64,000 bases of DNA, taken from Lethocerus indicus. Taxonomy: Eukaryota > Arthropoda > Insecta > Hemiptera > Belostomatidae. Where the stretch lies: NCBI GenBank assembly GCA_019843655.1, contig JACDQD010000105.1, forward strand, positions 6,404,062-6,468,061, given 5' to 3'. Position 1 is the stretch's first letter. Each line of letters begins with the position of its first letter. Positions 38,601 through 51,205 of the stretch are shown in pieces. The translations under genes were made by a program, and so were the position numbers. The notes beneath the pieces were generated by a model, which saw only the letters and a list, made by a program, of their open reading frames with translations, made no database searches and was not told where the DNA came from.

Positions 38601-41600
38601 AACAAGCATTTTTTGAGGATTTAAAAAATGAAATGGTGCACTGTGTCCCTCATCACATACCCTCTCATGTTTCTATACTATTGTTCGTCCATTTAAACCA
38701 AGATTATTAACACTTTGTTTTAACAAAGTAAAATGATATTAAATACTTTTTGTTCGTGGTTACGTGTTTATTAGAAATATTTGTTTAGGACTTCTTATTA
38801 CAATTTAAAATTATCATTCTTACGAGACATTGTGTTTCACACACTCATCGCTGTCATCATTACGATAAGTGCTCTTACTCATCAAGATTCTACAATTGTT
38901 TTATGAAGATTAATTAGTTACTTAATAAATTTTTAATGAAAGTAGTAGCGTTTTAAGTGTTATTGATGAGTCCCAAATTGTATATACACTTATACAGTCA
39001 TTATATCCATTAACACTTATGTTATACAACATTATAACATGTTAACCTTATGTTATAGTAAATTCTTTAAGTCTAGATCGTGACAAACATTATTCGTTAT
39101 AATCACATTTGTTCTTATTGTTCTAACAGGATTTCCATGAGGAATGCGGCACTCAGGCTTTCCAGAAGTTCGATAGAGACGGTTCTGGTTTCATTTCGGC
39201 GTTGGACTTCCAAGAAATTATGATTAGAATAAAGAAACACCTTCTGACGAAACCGGTCCAGGACAACTTAGTGGCTGTAAGGTCGCTTTCTCGTGAATGT
39301 TATTTCCATTGTATTTTTATATTGTCGCATTAATTGGAAATATTGATGCGGATCAGATTTTTTATACTGAGAAATGCCGTTTCTGTTGTTAGGCCGCCGG
39401 TGGGGGCCAAGGCGGACACAGGGTCAGTTTTCCCTATTTCATGGCATTCAATTCATTGATGAGCAATATGGAATTGGTCAAAAGGATCTATTTGAATGCA
39501 ACCAACGGGAACAGATATCAGGAAATCACAAAAGGTAATTAATAATTTTATTTCGCTTTCACATTCTACAATTAAGTAGAATATGCCCCAGTGTATTATG
39601 AAAACTGGGTTTCAAAGATAAATGCACAATTCTTGCTTATGAAGTAAATTAAGAAAATAATGTAAGTGTATGATTTTGAAACAAACCACACCATAAATTT
39701 ATTTATATTTATTATTGAAAGAATTATTATTTAATGCTAATCAGTAATATTTTGTGGTTCATAATCCGTACAGACTACTGTGTAGGGTTTATTCAATATT
39801 AGGATAGTTGTTTTGGAAGATTTGACAAGATAGTTTAAACCGTTGAAAAGCTGTAGTTTCCTGGTTTGATTACATTGTGATTACCCGGTTGGATTCTTGT
39901 TAATTTAGGAATTCAATTTTTTCTTTCCTCTCCAATACATTTACATGTTTTTCAATTTACAGAGGACTTCCTGTATTCCGCCCAAATGATGTCGCAAATA
40001 ACACCCCTGGAGGTGGATATCCTGTTCCACTTGTGCCATCTAATTCATCAGCGAGGGTAATAAAACGGTGTCAGATTTTTTCAAACAGTAAACAAACTTT
40101 TTATTGGTAATAAAAATGTGAAAACAAAAAACAAACAGTAACACGAGAAACTCAGTCTCATTAAATATAGATGAACCTTTGTAGGAGATAATTTAATGAA
40201 TATTTTAATGTGAAAACTATAAAAAAATATTTGGAGAGTTGTAAGTAATGTGTGGATTGATTCTCAGTCGTATTTTTTGTTCTGAAAATATTGAGGCAAA
40301 CAGACTTTCCGTTATATGGCAAAAACTGTCTAATTAAATATATGTTTATTCATGCTGGTCCTAATTTCTGGATAGACCGTGGTCTAATTTAGAAGATGTT
40401 CCTTCTCATCTTGGGTAGGTATGTCATTGTGTCTTATTAATCCTTGTCTTCTGCAATTTACTTATAAGCAATCGAATATCTATATTTCAAAATTTGTGCG
40501 AGACTATGCTTGATATTATAATTTGTGTAAGGAAAGAAAAAATTGCAGAAGGTTATAATTTGTTTGCTCATTCTAAGATCGCTTTGTTTCACGGGTTTCG
40601 TAATCCTTTTAGATATAATTTTTTTTTTAGAGTATATAAGTGCATGTGATTACAGTTGTTTAAATTTTCTTTATTTTTATATGGTTTCATATAAGTAAAT
40701 GGAATATTTTTTGTACACCAACCAGTTAATTATTAATTATATCATAAATATCGATAAAATTTATTATGTATAAAAAGTTTATTACACATATATTTATCAA
40801 ATATCTTTAATTTGCAGGAGAATAATGTACAGCGATCTTCAGGCCATAGCTCCAGAACAATACTTCAAGCAGATCACCAGCAGATTAGCTGAAATCCATG
40901 CCGTTTCGGTATGTACAGTTGATTTATTGCGCATTGAATTTAGTAGGAATTACCGCTTGGCTTACCTTAATTCAATATTTGTCTTTGCTAACACATTCCA
41001 CCTTTGGAAGTGAAGATCAAGGTTGTATAAAAATGATTTTCATTTATCACTTTTTTTTTCTTTCATATTTAATTTATACATAATTTATTGCACACTTAGC
41101 TTTGAATAGCTAACTGTAGTTTAGTTTGGGAGCACTACGCTTTTCACATAAAATAACAGCTCTGTTTTTTTTCTTTTTATGTGGTCTTTGCCGGGTAGTT
41201 AAAATGGAATAATTGTTATTGTAGAGAGAGTAAATTGATATTATAACGCACGTTTCACGAGTTACGTTGTCATAAACCGGTTGGCCTTTCAATTTCAGAG
41301 CCCGGAGGAACGAAGTTTCATCATTCAAGTATTGGAAAGTACCTACAGGTTTACACTGGGTTCGATTGCCGGAGGTAAATAAATATTTTATTTTGTAATT
41401 TTTATTTACTTCTTTAAATTACAAAGCTGACAATATTTCTCGAGTTTCCATAAAAACTTATTGTATTGGCGATTTTATCGAATTGTTACATTAATAAGGA
41501 TTAACGCGGGTGAATAAAATATTAAATAATATTAAATGAGAAAAATGCCAAATACTAATTAAAATCTTTGAAAAACGATGAGATACGTTCTGATTTTAAA

Positions 41601-44600
41601 CAGTGTTATTAAAAAATTCTTATAACAGTCTCCAATTTCAATTCGACATCAGACACAAATGGTCTGTTGTAGATACAATTTGAAACAAACATCTGTGAAT
41701 TAATTTTTTCCGAACATTATGTACTGTCAATAGTATCAATGGTACCCTCCAGTAACTTACAATTAACAGTTTAAAATACCTGTTTTGTGGAATACCGTAG
41801 ATTTTGTGTGTTTCTCTAGAAGGTCTTTCGCTAGACCAGTTTCGACTGCTTGCTATCGATGTTTTTTGGGCATCCTCACTGCACCTTCACTCGTGCTGTA
41901 CAAGACTGTACAACGCACGAAATTACAGTGTTAATACACAATTAATGGCTTTGTTTCAGCCGTGGGAGCGACAGCTGTTTACCCGATCGATCTGGTGAAA
42001 ACGCGGATGCAGAACCAGCACGGGTTCGTTCATCGGTGAGGTGATGTACAGGAACAGTTGGGACTGTTTCAAGAAGGTCGTTAGGCACGAGGGCCCGCTC
42101 GGCCTGTACAGGGGCCTGCTGCCCCAGCTGATGGGCGTTGCGCCCGAGAAGGCCATCAAGCTAACTGTCAACGATTTCGTCCGCGACAAATTAATGGACA
42201 AAGGCGGTAGTATACCGTTGTGGGCGGAAATTGTAGCCGGTGCCTGCGTAAGTATATATCGCCGGATATCAGTTTTTATTTTTAAACAGTACTGATAACT
42301 TTATTAATACCAGGTTTACGGAATGCGTCAGAATGGTGCTAACTTTCATCCATTTAACGAGGGAATTTTATTTTTTTCAAAATTTAATTTTCAAATAATT
42401 GATACTGTCATGATAGAAATTGTACGGACTGTAACTCTAGAACAATTTAAATATTTTTTTTCCCTAATATTAATATTTTCTAATTCTACCTTTTTGCACT
42501 TCAGTCCGTAGAGACAATATTGAATCGTAGGGACAGCTGTCTTGAAATCTACCTTCGGCATTGTGTTAAAGCGACATCTACAGCGATTGTGTTAAAGTTT
42601 ACAATGTTATTTATATATCCATAAGGATTTATAATATAATTAACGCATTTTATTAGTCACATTAAGGCGTGAGAACCCAATCATTTTTTGATGGTTTAAA
42701 AAACTGAGATGGAGCACTGTGTCCCTCATCACATATGTATACATTTGCTTATATTTGTAATTTTGAAATTCTCTATGTGGTGTCTCTGCGGTAAGAAATA
42801 TCTGTAAACCCCACTGTTAAAGCGAATTGCCGATACGAAATACTGCCATTATACTTTAACCTTGGCGTATGAATTTTAATTTGTTTTTAAACCCGGATTA
42901 ATTTTGTTTATCGTACAGGCCGGCGGTTCCCAAGTGGTTTTCACAAATCCATTAGAAATTGTAAAAATTAGATTGCAAGTCGCCGGTGAGATTGCGAGGG
43001 GCGAAAAAGTGAGGGCGATGACGGTCATAAAAGATCTGGGCCTCTTTGGACTGTACAAGGTGAGATTGTTTTGTCTGTTGGTAAGAATATAGATTATTTT
43101 TTAAAATAAATCGTTATTTGCACAATTTTCATCTTACTTTCGTGTCCTTAAAATTATTTTAATAGTACTATTTAAATAGTAACGTAATATTTTTCTATCA
43201 TTAGGCTCAATAATTGGACATTTAAGGGTAGTTTATTTTCAGTTTATTTTCGCATGTACACATTTCTTTTGTCACTAACTCACGGTAGGATCACATCATA
43301 CTGTGGGAAGAATTTCAATTTCGATTATATTTATTTCACGACTAAAGCGTCGATTAATACGTTTTTTCTATAATGTACGAATTTTTGCGTCGTGCAGGGC
43401 GCTCGAGCCTGTCTGCTGAGGGACGTACCTTTTTCGGCAATTTATTTTCCGACTTACGCTCACATGAAAAACAGGCTGGCCGATGAAAATGGCTACAATC
43501 ATCCGATGTCGCTTTTCACCGCCGGCGTTATAGCTGGCGTACCAGCCGCCTCCCTCGTCACACCCGCTGACGTCATCAAGACCAGGCTACAGGTATTTCT
43601 AATATATTTATACTAACATTTATAACGGAAGTTGGGAAAGAGAACCTGAAGATTGGGAATTTTATTATACACTAAAAAAAAAAAAAACTGTAATATTAGT
43701 TATATTTTATATAAGCTAACTTAACCTGGTCTGGGTTAAGGCCATCCGTTATTCACTAGGAAATGATTTCAATGAAACGCTAATGAATACATTATATTGG
43801 GGTCAGCGGAATGATGGCAGTTTTATAAGACTCTTTCTCAAGTTTCTATTGATTTTAAGCTCAACCAAACGTTTTTCTGTTTCTCCGCGCCGTCTATTTC
43901 AGAAACCGCCACGTTTATCTCAATTGGAATAATATTTAGTAATAAAAAAATATTGTCGTACGACGCACAGCCCGATCGCTGCTCTCTATACGGGGAACGT
44001 AAAAATAAAATTGTCGCTTTCAACATTGGTTCGATTTTTCGATTTATTATTAATATATACCGATATATGTGACGTTGTAGGTTGTAGCCAGGCAGGGACA
44101 AACAACTTATTCAGGATTGATGGACGCTGCGAAGAAAATATACGTTGAAGAGGGAGCCAGAGCGTTTTGGAAAGGAAGTGCCGGTAATAAATCAAAATTA
44201 CAATTTTTTTTTTTTTTTTTGCGGTAAAATATTAAAACTGCCCCATTGTACTATTGATATATTATGTCATTTCGTTAATTTTTTTTTTTTTTCAGCGAGA
44301 GTTTTGAGGTCCTCGCCACAGTTCGGTTTCACGTTGGTAACTTACGAGTTGCTTCAGAGGCTGTTCTACGTCGATTTTGGAGGAACGTAAGTACAATTTC
44401 AACCAATATATTTGATCGCGTTAAATTCTTTAACGAAAAAAAAATTTGTTAATAATAAAGCTTTTATGATTTTATAATTCACTATACGCTTAGATTTGCG
44501 CTCGTAGACTATTATGAATTTTTATTATCTCCTCTGCCCGTATATTTATAACAGTGGGAAAATTTTATGATTTTATTTTACAGTTCTGTTCCTTATCTCA

Positions 44601-44869
44601 AGCAATATCAAGTACAAATATATATATAGTGATATTTTGAGGAATAGAAATGTTCGAATATCTAAAATGGTTTACGTTTTGTGTTGTACAGACGTCCGAC
44701 AGGATCAGAGCATACGGTTCCTTCCGTCGGTGTTTTGGATACCGAAAAATCGACGAATCCCGATCACGTTGGAGGATTCCAGGCCGCCGTACCGATATTG
44801 ACTGGCATCGAAACTAAGTTCGGGCTTTGCCTGCCCAAATTTTCGACCGCCGTTATTCAACAACAATAA
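35681..44869 (+). CDS. aralar1: Aralar/citrin, mitochondrial calcium-regulated aspartate/glutamate carrier (16 exons, one frameshift)
   Basis: Role: exchanges mitochondrial aspartate for cytosolic glutamate plus H+ across the inner membrane, a step of the malate-aspartate shuttle, with Ca2+ regulation. Exons: 35681-35719, 36850-36909, 36997-37139, 37779-37894, 37989-38128, 39130-39276, 39393-39534, 39963-40056, 40818-40908, 41299-41374, 41960-42247, 42919-43059, 43398-43592, 44081-44183, 44296-44386, 44692-44869. With one 2-nt correction the frame gives 681 residues, the family's usual size. The N-terminal EF-hand regulatory half (about 25-310) shows [20 protein letters not shown] and [14 protein letters not shown] loops. 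The carrier half (about 338-620) has the three signatures [20 protein letters not shown] and [10 protein letters not shown]. Odd points: exon 11 has lost 2 nt after QNQ (42,018-42,021), giving a TGA at 42,037 and a 375-residue product as written. Exon 5 has two possible donors 3 nt apart. Exon 1 (13 codons) is the least certain part. Confidence 0.93.
38384..38662 (+). repeat. Dispersed repeat family 4, copy 1 (Aralar intron 5)
   Basis: Shared with 42,426-42,738: GAACAATTTAAAT, TATATCCATAAG, TTAGTCACATTAAGG, CATTTTTTGA[G/T]G, and GCACTGTGTCCCTCATCACATA. This copy also carries an internal direct repeat (ATTGTGTACAGTTTA and AAGCATTTTTTGAGGAT each occur twice). No coding sequence; class unknown. 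Confidence 0.65.
41816..41900 (-). repeat. Hammerhead-like motif fragment (d) in Aralar intron 10
   Basis: Read on the minus strand: AGTGAGGATGCCC, then AAAAAACATCG, then GTCGAAACTGGTCTAGCGAA, then AGACC. The right part matches GAAACCGGTCTAGC of the family. The left part matches AGTGAGGATGCCCCGAAAA at 51,257, showing that the two loci share more than the core motif. Confidence 0.55.
42426..42738 (+). repeat. Dispersed repeat family 4, copy 2 (Aralar intron 11)
   Basis: Second copy of the repeat at 38,384, in the same orientation and in the same gene, ending in the same GTCCCTCATCACATA block. The copies are moderately diverged. Confidence 0.65.
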
Positions 44870-46671
44870 CGTGAAACTATATAGGTGAAATTTAAAACAA
44901 ACACTGTAGTAGACGCAGAGGAACCGATCTAATCGTCACCGTACGCTAAACAAATGTTCAGCTGAGTGTTCACAGTGGTGATTATTATTTTCAAATTGAC
45001 TAAAAAAAAAAGAAAACTTGTATATCATTCTTTTAGACTAATTATGCAGCAAAAAAGTACTCACAACTAGTATTGTAAATTTTAAGAAAGAAAAAATATT
45101 TTACTACAGTATTTATTAAAGCCTAATTTTCCTCCGAGTATATTGCCCAGAAATAGTAGGTAATCGGTTATCGATTACCGGTGCAGTAAATTCGTCGCAG
45201 CTTGCTTTGTACGTGCTGATAGAATATATAGCGCACTATACAATTGTAAACAGCCCGATCGTGTTCTTCTTTTTTGAAGAACGGTTTTTCGGGACTCGCT
45301 TGTATAAATAAATTATTTATCGATTATTTATCGTTTTGTACAATTTATGGGAGACAAAAAAAAAAAATGAAAGTTGTATTTCATTGAAAGTTTCGACGGT
45401 CAAGTATTTATTTTAAAGAGTTTTCGCAGATTATTGTTAACGGTAATAGAAATTTGACAGGAAAAAAGTGAGAAATGAGCAAAGCTCGCAAACATTTGCT
45501 TCAGATATGTTTATCTGCGTTTGAGACAAATTTTAAAATTCAATATCCCACTCCGGCTTCCTTAATTGTCTTAAATAAGTGTAAAATATTTTTACTAAAT
45601 AAATGCTCATTGTAAATATGTACACCAAATTGCCTTTATTATTTATATAAGTGATTTTTATAATTTTTAATACGTGGATTTAAACTTGTTTATGGTTGTT
45701 ATTTCCATGAAAATGAACCAAAGCTAAGCGGTTGAAATGAAATTTCATTTTTAATTGAATTTATTAGATCGATTACGAACACATTTTTACATTACTGGTG
45801 CCATCCTTGTTATTGCCTTTGTATATTTAGACATGCGAATAAACAAAATATATAATAATTTAACAAAGGCGAATAACTGTTATGTGATAAACCACACTGT
45901 TTTATTCTAAATATACAAGTATACTTGATATTGTTATGAATTTTGCATTTGTTATCTTTATCAATTATAGTTTCACAATACTGAATTTTTAAAATTATTT
46001 TACTCCTTATAATATATTCGTACGTGCACTATTTACATAGTGTATTAGTATATGTATAATATACTGAAATGTTTACGTATAATCAAATTTAAACTAAAGT
46101 CATCCCGACACTGAATATTAAGTTGTCGGGTTAACATTAAAATGATTATGCCTGATTATTGACAATACATTGCTTTTGACTCGTTAATTACCGATATTTA
46201 TTTTTTTAAAACACATTTTTCTGAAAAGTAAAGCAAAATTCTCAATTACTTCTGCAGGTAAAATTGTCTTATTCTCATTGTGATTTGATAGAGACTATTA
46301 GTAGTTTTCTGATTGGAAAAATTAAGTAAAATATTATTACTTGAAACCGTATATTAAATAATATTAAAACAACTCCTGTATTCCGATTAAACTTTTAAAT
46401 GTACAGTTTCGAAACAAATTTCGTAATTTTGAAATATACTCAGGACGATTGAAAATAGAAATTTTAAAATCGGTTTCTACTTTAATTTACACAGCCCAAT
46501 TACGTGATTGGATTGTTAAAACAATAAGATAAAATTAAAAAAGTGTTACACATTGCACTGTTACATGACCCTTAGTTATATTAAATTACCCTTTCAACCA
46601 AAATCAAATTGAAATATCTATAGAATTTTTGTAATTGTTTGAATTTAATAATTTGTTCAAATTGATTTTAG
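44870..46671 (+). other. Aralar 3' UTR and AT-rich intergenic DNA
   Basis: AATAAA signals lie at 45,598-45,603 and 45,838-45,843. Two small perfect hairpins precede them: GGTAATCG / CGATTACC at 45,159-45,179 (5-base loop) and GTTCTTC / GAAGAAC at 45,263-45,282 (6-T loop). Nothing coding is recognisable between here and the tandem repeat. Confidence 0.5.
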
Positions 46672-48393
46672 CCTAATTTTTAATCAATTAATATTAGCTA
46701 CTTAGATGATGAAAAGTACATATTATGAAATGGTAGAAATTTAATAAAATTCAGAATGCTCAAAATAGAATAACAAATTTATTAACGAATAATAATTAAT
46801 AAATTAAGGTTTGTAATTTATTCCTTTTACATTCTTATGATAAGGGTAATGATAGAAAACACAAGATAATAAATAAAGCATTTATTTTTAATTATTATTA
46901 ATAGTAATATAGTAATTAATACAAGTTTGGTATGGTATATAAGAAATAACTTTGGACAGGTTTTACTTCATTGTATAACGATTTTAATGGCTGAAATACA
47001 TTATAAAATAATATTTCATTACAGAACCACATACATGGACCTTTAAAACAGAGCAAAATATGTACTTTAACACTGGTAATTAATAAAGATATATCTAATG
47101 CTTAAATCCATTAATATTAGCTAACTAAGAAGATGAAAATTGCAAATTAGGAAATTCTACAAACATAATAAACTACAGAAAACTCAAAATAGAATAACAA
47201 CTTTATTAATGAATAATAATTAATACATTAATTGTAATGGATTTGTTTTACATTTGTATTTTTAAATAAATTTATAACTAAATACCTGGGAGTAAAGCAG
47301 CGTGTTAGTTCAAGCAGTCACCGCCAGGTGTCAGTACCGCTCAGGAAGCACCGCCCTATTAGTTCGCAAAGTCGCTGCCAGATGGCAGCAACTGACAACC
47401 TTTAAATCAATTATTATTATTATTCGAAAATATTAATTGTTATTGATACTAATATGATGATTTATATATATTTTGAATGGTATATGAAAATAGGTTTGGC
47501 TAAGTTTTAATTTATAGTATAACAATGTTATTGGCTGAAATACATTTTCAAATATTTCATTACAGAACCACATACATGCAGGTTTAACATAGAGCAAAAT
47601 ATTAATTATAACATAGAAAATGATGAAGATTGTATCTAATTTTTAAGTCATGTAATATTAGCTACTAGGAAGATGAAAATTACAAATTACAAAATTGTTC
47701 AAACATAATAAACTACAGAAAACTAAAATAGAATAATAACATTATAAATGAATAATAGTTAATAAATTAAATGTTTTAATTGATTTTTTTCACATGTTTA
47801 TGAGCAGAGTAATGATAGAAAACACCAAGTAATATACAAGCATTTATTTTTATTGATTATTATTGATAGTAATGTAATGATTAATATATATTTTGCATTT
47901 TATATAAAAATAGCTTTGGATAGGTGCTACTTCATGGTATAACAATATTATTAGCTGAAATACATTTTAAAATATTTCATTATAGAATCACATACATGCA
48001 CCTTTAACATAAAGCAAAATATTAATTTTAACTCGGAAAATGATGAAGACTATATCTAATGTTTAAATCAATTAATATTAGCTACTAAGATGATGAAAAT
48101 TGCAAATTAGGAAATTCTACAAACATAATAAACTACAGAAAACTCAAAATAGAATAACAACTTTATTAATGAATAATAATTAATAAATTAAAGTTTGAAA
48201 TAGATTCCTTTTACTTTCTTATGATAAGGGTAACGATGGAAAACACCAGATAATAAATGAATAATTTATTTTTATCGATTATTATTGATAGTAATATAAT
48301 AATTAATATGTATTTGGTATGGTATATAAAAAATAGCTTTGGATAGGTTTCACTTCATATTAATGGCTGAAATACATTTAAAAATATTTCATG
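46672..48393. repeat. Four-copy tandem repeat, ~421-bp unit
   Basis: The landmark ACTCAAAATAGAATAACAA occurs at about 46,758, 47,182, 47,720 and 48,142. Spacings are 424, 539 and 421 bases; the long one contains an insert of about 118 bases. Other ordered landmarks in each unit are ATTAATATTAGCTA, GCTGAAATACATT and TTTCATTACAGAACCACATA. The fourth copy is cut short near 48,393. The units are AT-rich and non-coding. Confidence 0.88.
47286..47402. other. GC-rich insert in tandem repeat copy 2, with two CTCF-like motifs
   Basis: Absent from the other three copies of the 421-bp repeat. It contains two related half-units beginning TTAGTTC. The first carries CCGCCAGGTGTCAGT (47,321-47,335) and the second GCTGCCAGATGGCAGC (47,374-47,389), the latter an inverted repeat of GCTGCC around AGAT. 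Both resemble the core recognised by CTCF. No mobile-element ends are seen. Confidence 0.5.
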
Positions 48394-48824
48394 GCAGTAT
48401 TGCACGAGCTAATTGCTTTGTCATGAAAGCAATACTTATCTAATAATATTTGTATCATAATTAATTAAAAAGAAACGCCAACAGATATCCTACAATAATG
48501 TTTCCCATTCTCAGACATAGTTAGGGGAGTATACTGTATGTTTTAATTGTGTTAATTCAACGTTATTTAAATTGAATCGTTTTTCACGACTTGAAATGTG
48601 TATTTGCAACTCTTGAAAATGTCTTTGGGAAGAAAATTTTACAAAGTTTTATAAAAGACGAAATATTTAAAAAAGATATTGGTACTGCTGAATGATTCGT
48701 TCATTTCGTTTGGTTCATTCACGAACTGCTCGCTATAACCCTCTTGCTACCTTCTCCTCTAGCGTTTAGTTGTTTTTTGAATTGTTCATTGTTGTTAGTG
48801 CGTTATAATTTGCGGTTTTCGTAA

Positions 48825-48845
48825 ATGAAACTGAGTAACCTTTGA
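48825..48845 (+). other. Short upstream ORF before INO80B
   Basis: ATG AAA CTG AGT AAC CTT TGA, 15 bases before the INO80B start. A further out-of-frame ATG at 48,856 opens a frame that overlaps the start and ends at 48,894. Both would be in the 5' UTR if transcription begins upstream, and could lower translation. No evidence for use. Confidence 0.35.
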
Positions 48846-48860
48846 GATTTCACCAATGTT

Positions 48861-51147
48861 ATGGGCAAACGAAAGGAATCCGAAGATTCACTAACTATGG
48901 GTTCGTTCGACTCGAATTCACGTTTTATATTTAAATTCGTACATTTCCGATTCAGTGTTGTTTCGATTTGGTTTTGGTTGAACCGAAAAGAAAGTTTCAC
49001 CGAAGACTAATTGATCCGTATTTTATATATTTTTTTCAATTCTCTTTTGAAGACGCCGACGGACAGATACCTTCGAAGAAGCACAAGAAGCACAAGCACA
49101 AGAAGCACAAGAAAAAGAGGTCGGAAACCGATGGAAACGCCAGCGATTTAAATAAAACCGCGCCGTCGGACAGGTCCGGCACTCCGCACAGGTAAATAAA
49201 CGAGGTGTAAATAATTCTCTGAAAAATGATTTGTAAGCGGAAATACGTTAATAGCGAGGATACAACGTTATCCGTAAGTCTGTACGCTTTCTTCATTCTG
49301 TCCGTTTGTTTTCTTCTTTTCAAGAAATATCTCTTTTCTCCGAATCCGAATGCGAGACTGGACACAATAAACCCCCGATTCGCGTACCGCTGAAATATAT
49401 AGATACATTCGTTTTCCTTCCGAATAAAACAACTTCGGTTATTTTTTTGTCCCGCTGTACAAAAAAAAAAAAAAAATTCAATTTCTACCTCCCTTCCTCC
49501 GAGGAGACGCTCTGCGTCCTGAAATTATTGGTAAAGGTTTATTTCGACGACGGGGCGAAAAACCCTGCAGTCGCAACGAAGATCTACCATTCCCGGAATA
49601 ATGATGAAATGCGTATTGTTGATGGAATTCCGTGTAGTAATTTCCAAATTGTCTTTCACGAAAATACGCAGCCAGAAAATTGAAAACGAAGTGGACATCG
49701 TTTCGCATTAAAATTGGCTCGCGTTAGCCGGGAATTTTTTTTTTTTTTTAGTAAACTAATCAGCCATCGAACGACAATTGGAAAACGACCCATTCGCTGG
49801 AATAGCGATTATATTTTTAGAATATTTCATTTTTTTAAAATACTATTGCCATTGGCGCGTCTGATCGCAAGAGATGTATTCTCCGAACGCAGACTTTGAT
49901 GAAAGTGAAAAATATTTTTGCATTTCAAAACCTATTTAACTCTCTTCTTCCATTTAGCTATTAGCTTAGCTTAATGACTTATTACCTAATAAATAATGTG
50001 TGCTCTACTAATATTTTCAATTATAATTATGTCCCACAAAACTGATAACAGTTTATTGTCGGCTCCATCGGAGAGGAAACATTTTGCACCTCGAAATATC
50101 GTATCGCGTATTTAAATTTTATTATAGAACTGTGTAAATGGATGGACATTTGTAATTATTATAATTACTATATAATTATTATTATAACGGTGGACAGTCA
50201 ACATTGTTACACTGGTTGAGTGCAAAAGTTATTCCCGCGAAAGAGTTTCGAATTTTTTTTAAAGAAAATGTCGATATTTGGTAGTTAAAACGTATTCAAG
50301 ACGCCTGAAAAAGAAGTGGCCACGCGACCTAAATTATTAAATAAAATGTTTAATAATAATAAATAAATAAATTAAATTAAAAATAATAATAATAAAAAAA
50401 AGGGGGGAACTAGTGGGTTTCTCCTCTAATTGTTGACTATTGTAGCTAGTGATTTCATTGTATAATTTTAACGTTGTAACAATAAAAGATACAAAAAAAA
50501 AACATTCAATAATAACATCGGTGCTGAAATACATCTCGCGCATCCTGTAAGCATCAGCACTGTGATAACTGCCTTAAGTTACGGGATATTTACCGCCGTA
50601 TAGATTGTATATATTCGCAGAATCGTCGTCTTTTGTATATTTCAAAATTTTGATTTTCAGTCCAGCCCAAATGCGAAGCAACGGCAGCGGTACAGGAAGC
50701 AGTACCGCGGGAGGTGGAGGCGTCGGCAGCAGCGCGCAGGCGCAGAGCGGCGTCTCGCCGAAGGCCAACAACAAGAAGAGGAAGGGCAAAGGGCGCGACA
50801 GCGGCACCTCCAGCGATGAGGAAAGGTGGCTGGACGCCATCCAGTCCGGCAAACTGGAAGAGGTCCACTATCACAATTCAATTTATTATTATCATTATTA
50901 CGACACAATTATGACACGATATAAATATTCACGGGGCACGGGGGTTCTAGAACATTAGAAAAATTAATAATGAATTGAATTAATACAAAATTTAATAATA
51001 AATATTTACAAAATAAAAAATTAATAATACTATTAGAGGGATCACACCCGCCCAACCACGACACCATCCCCCTCCGACAATCTGACTTAGAAAACGGATT
51101 AACAAAATCCTAAGACAAACACAATCCCCCCCAATAACAATAACAGA

Positions 51148-51205
<58 letters not shown>

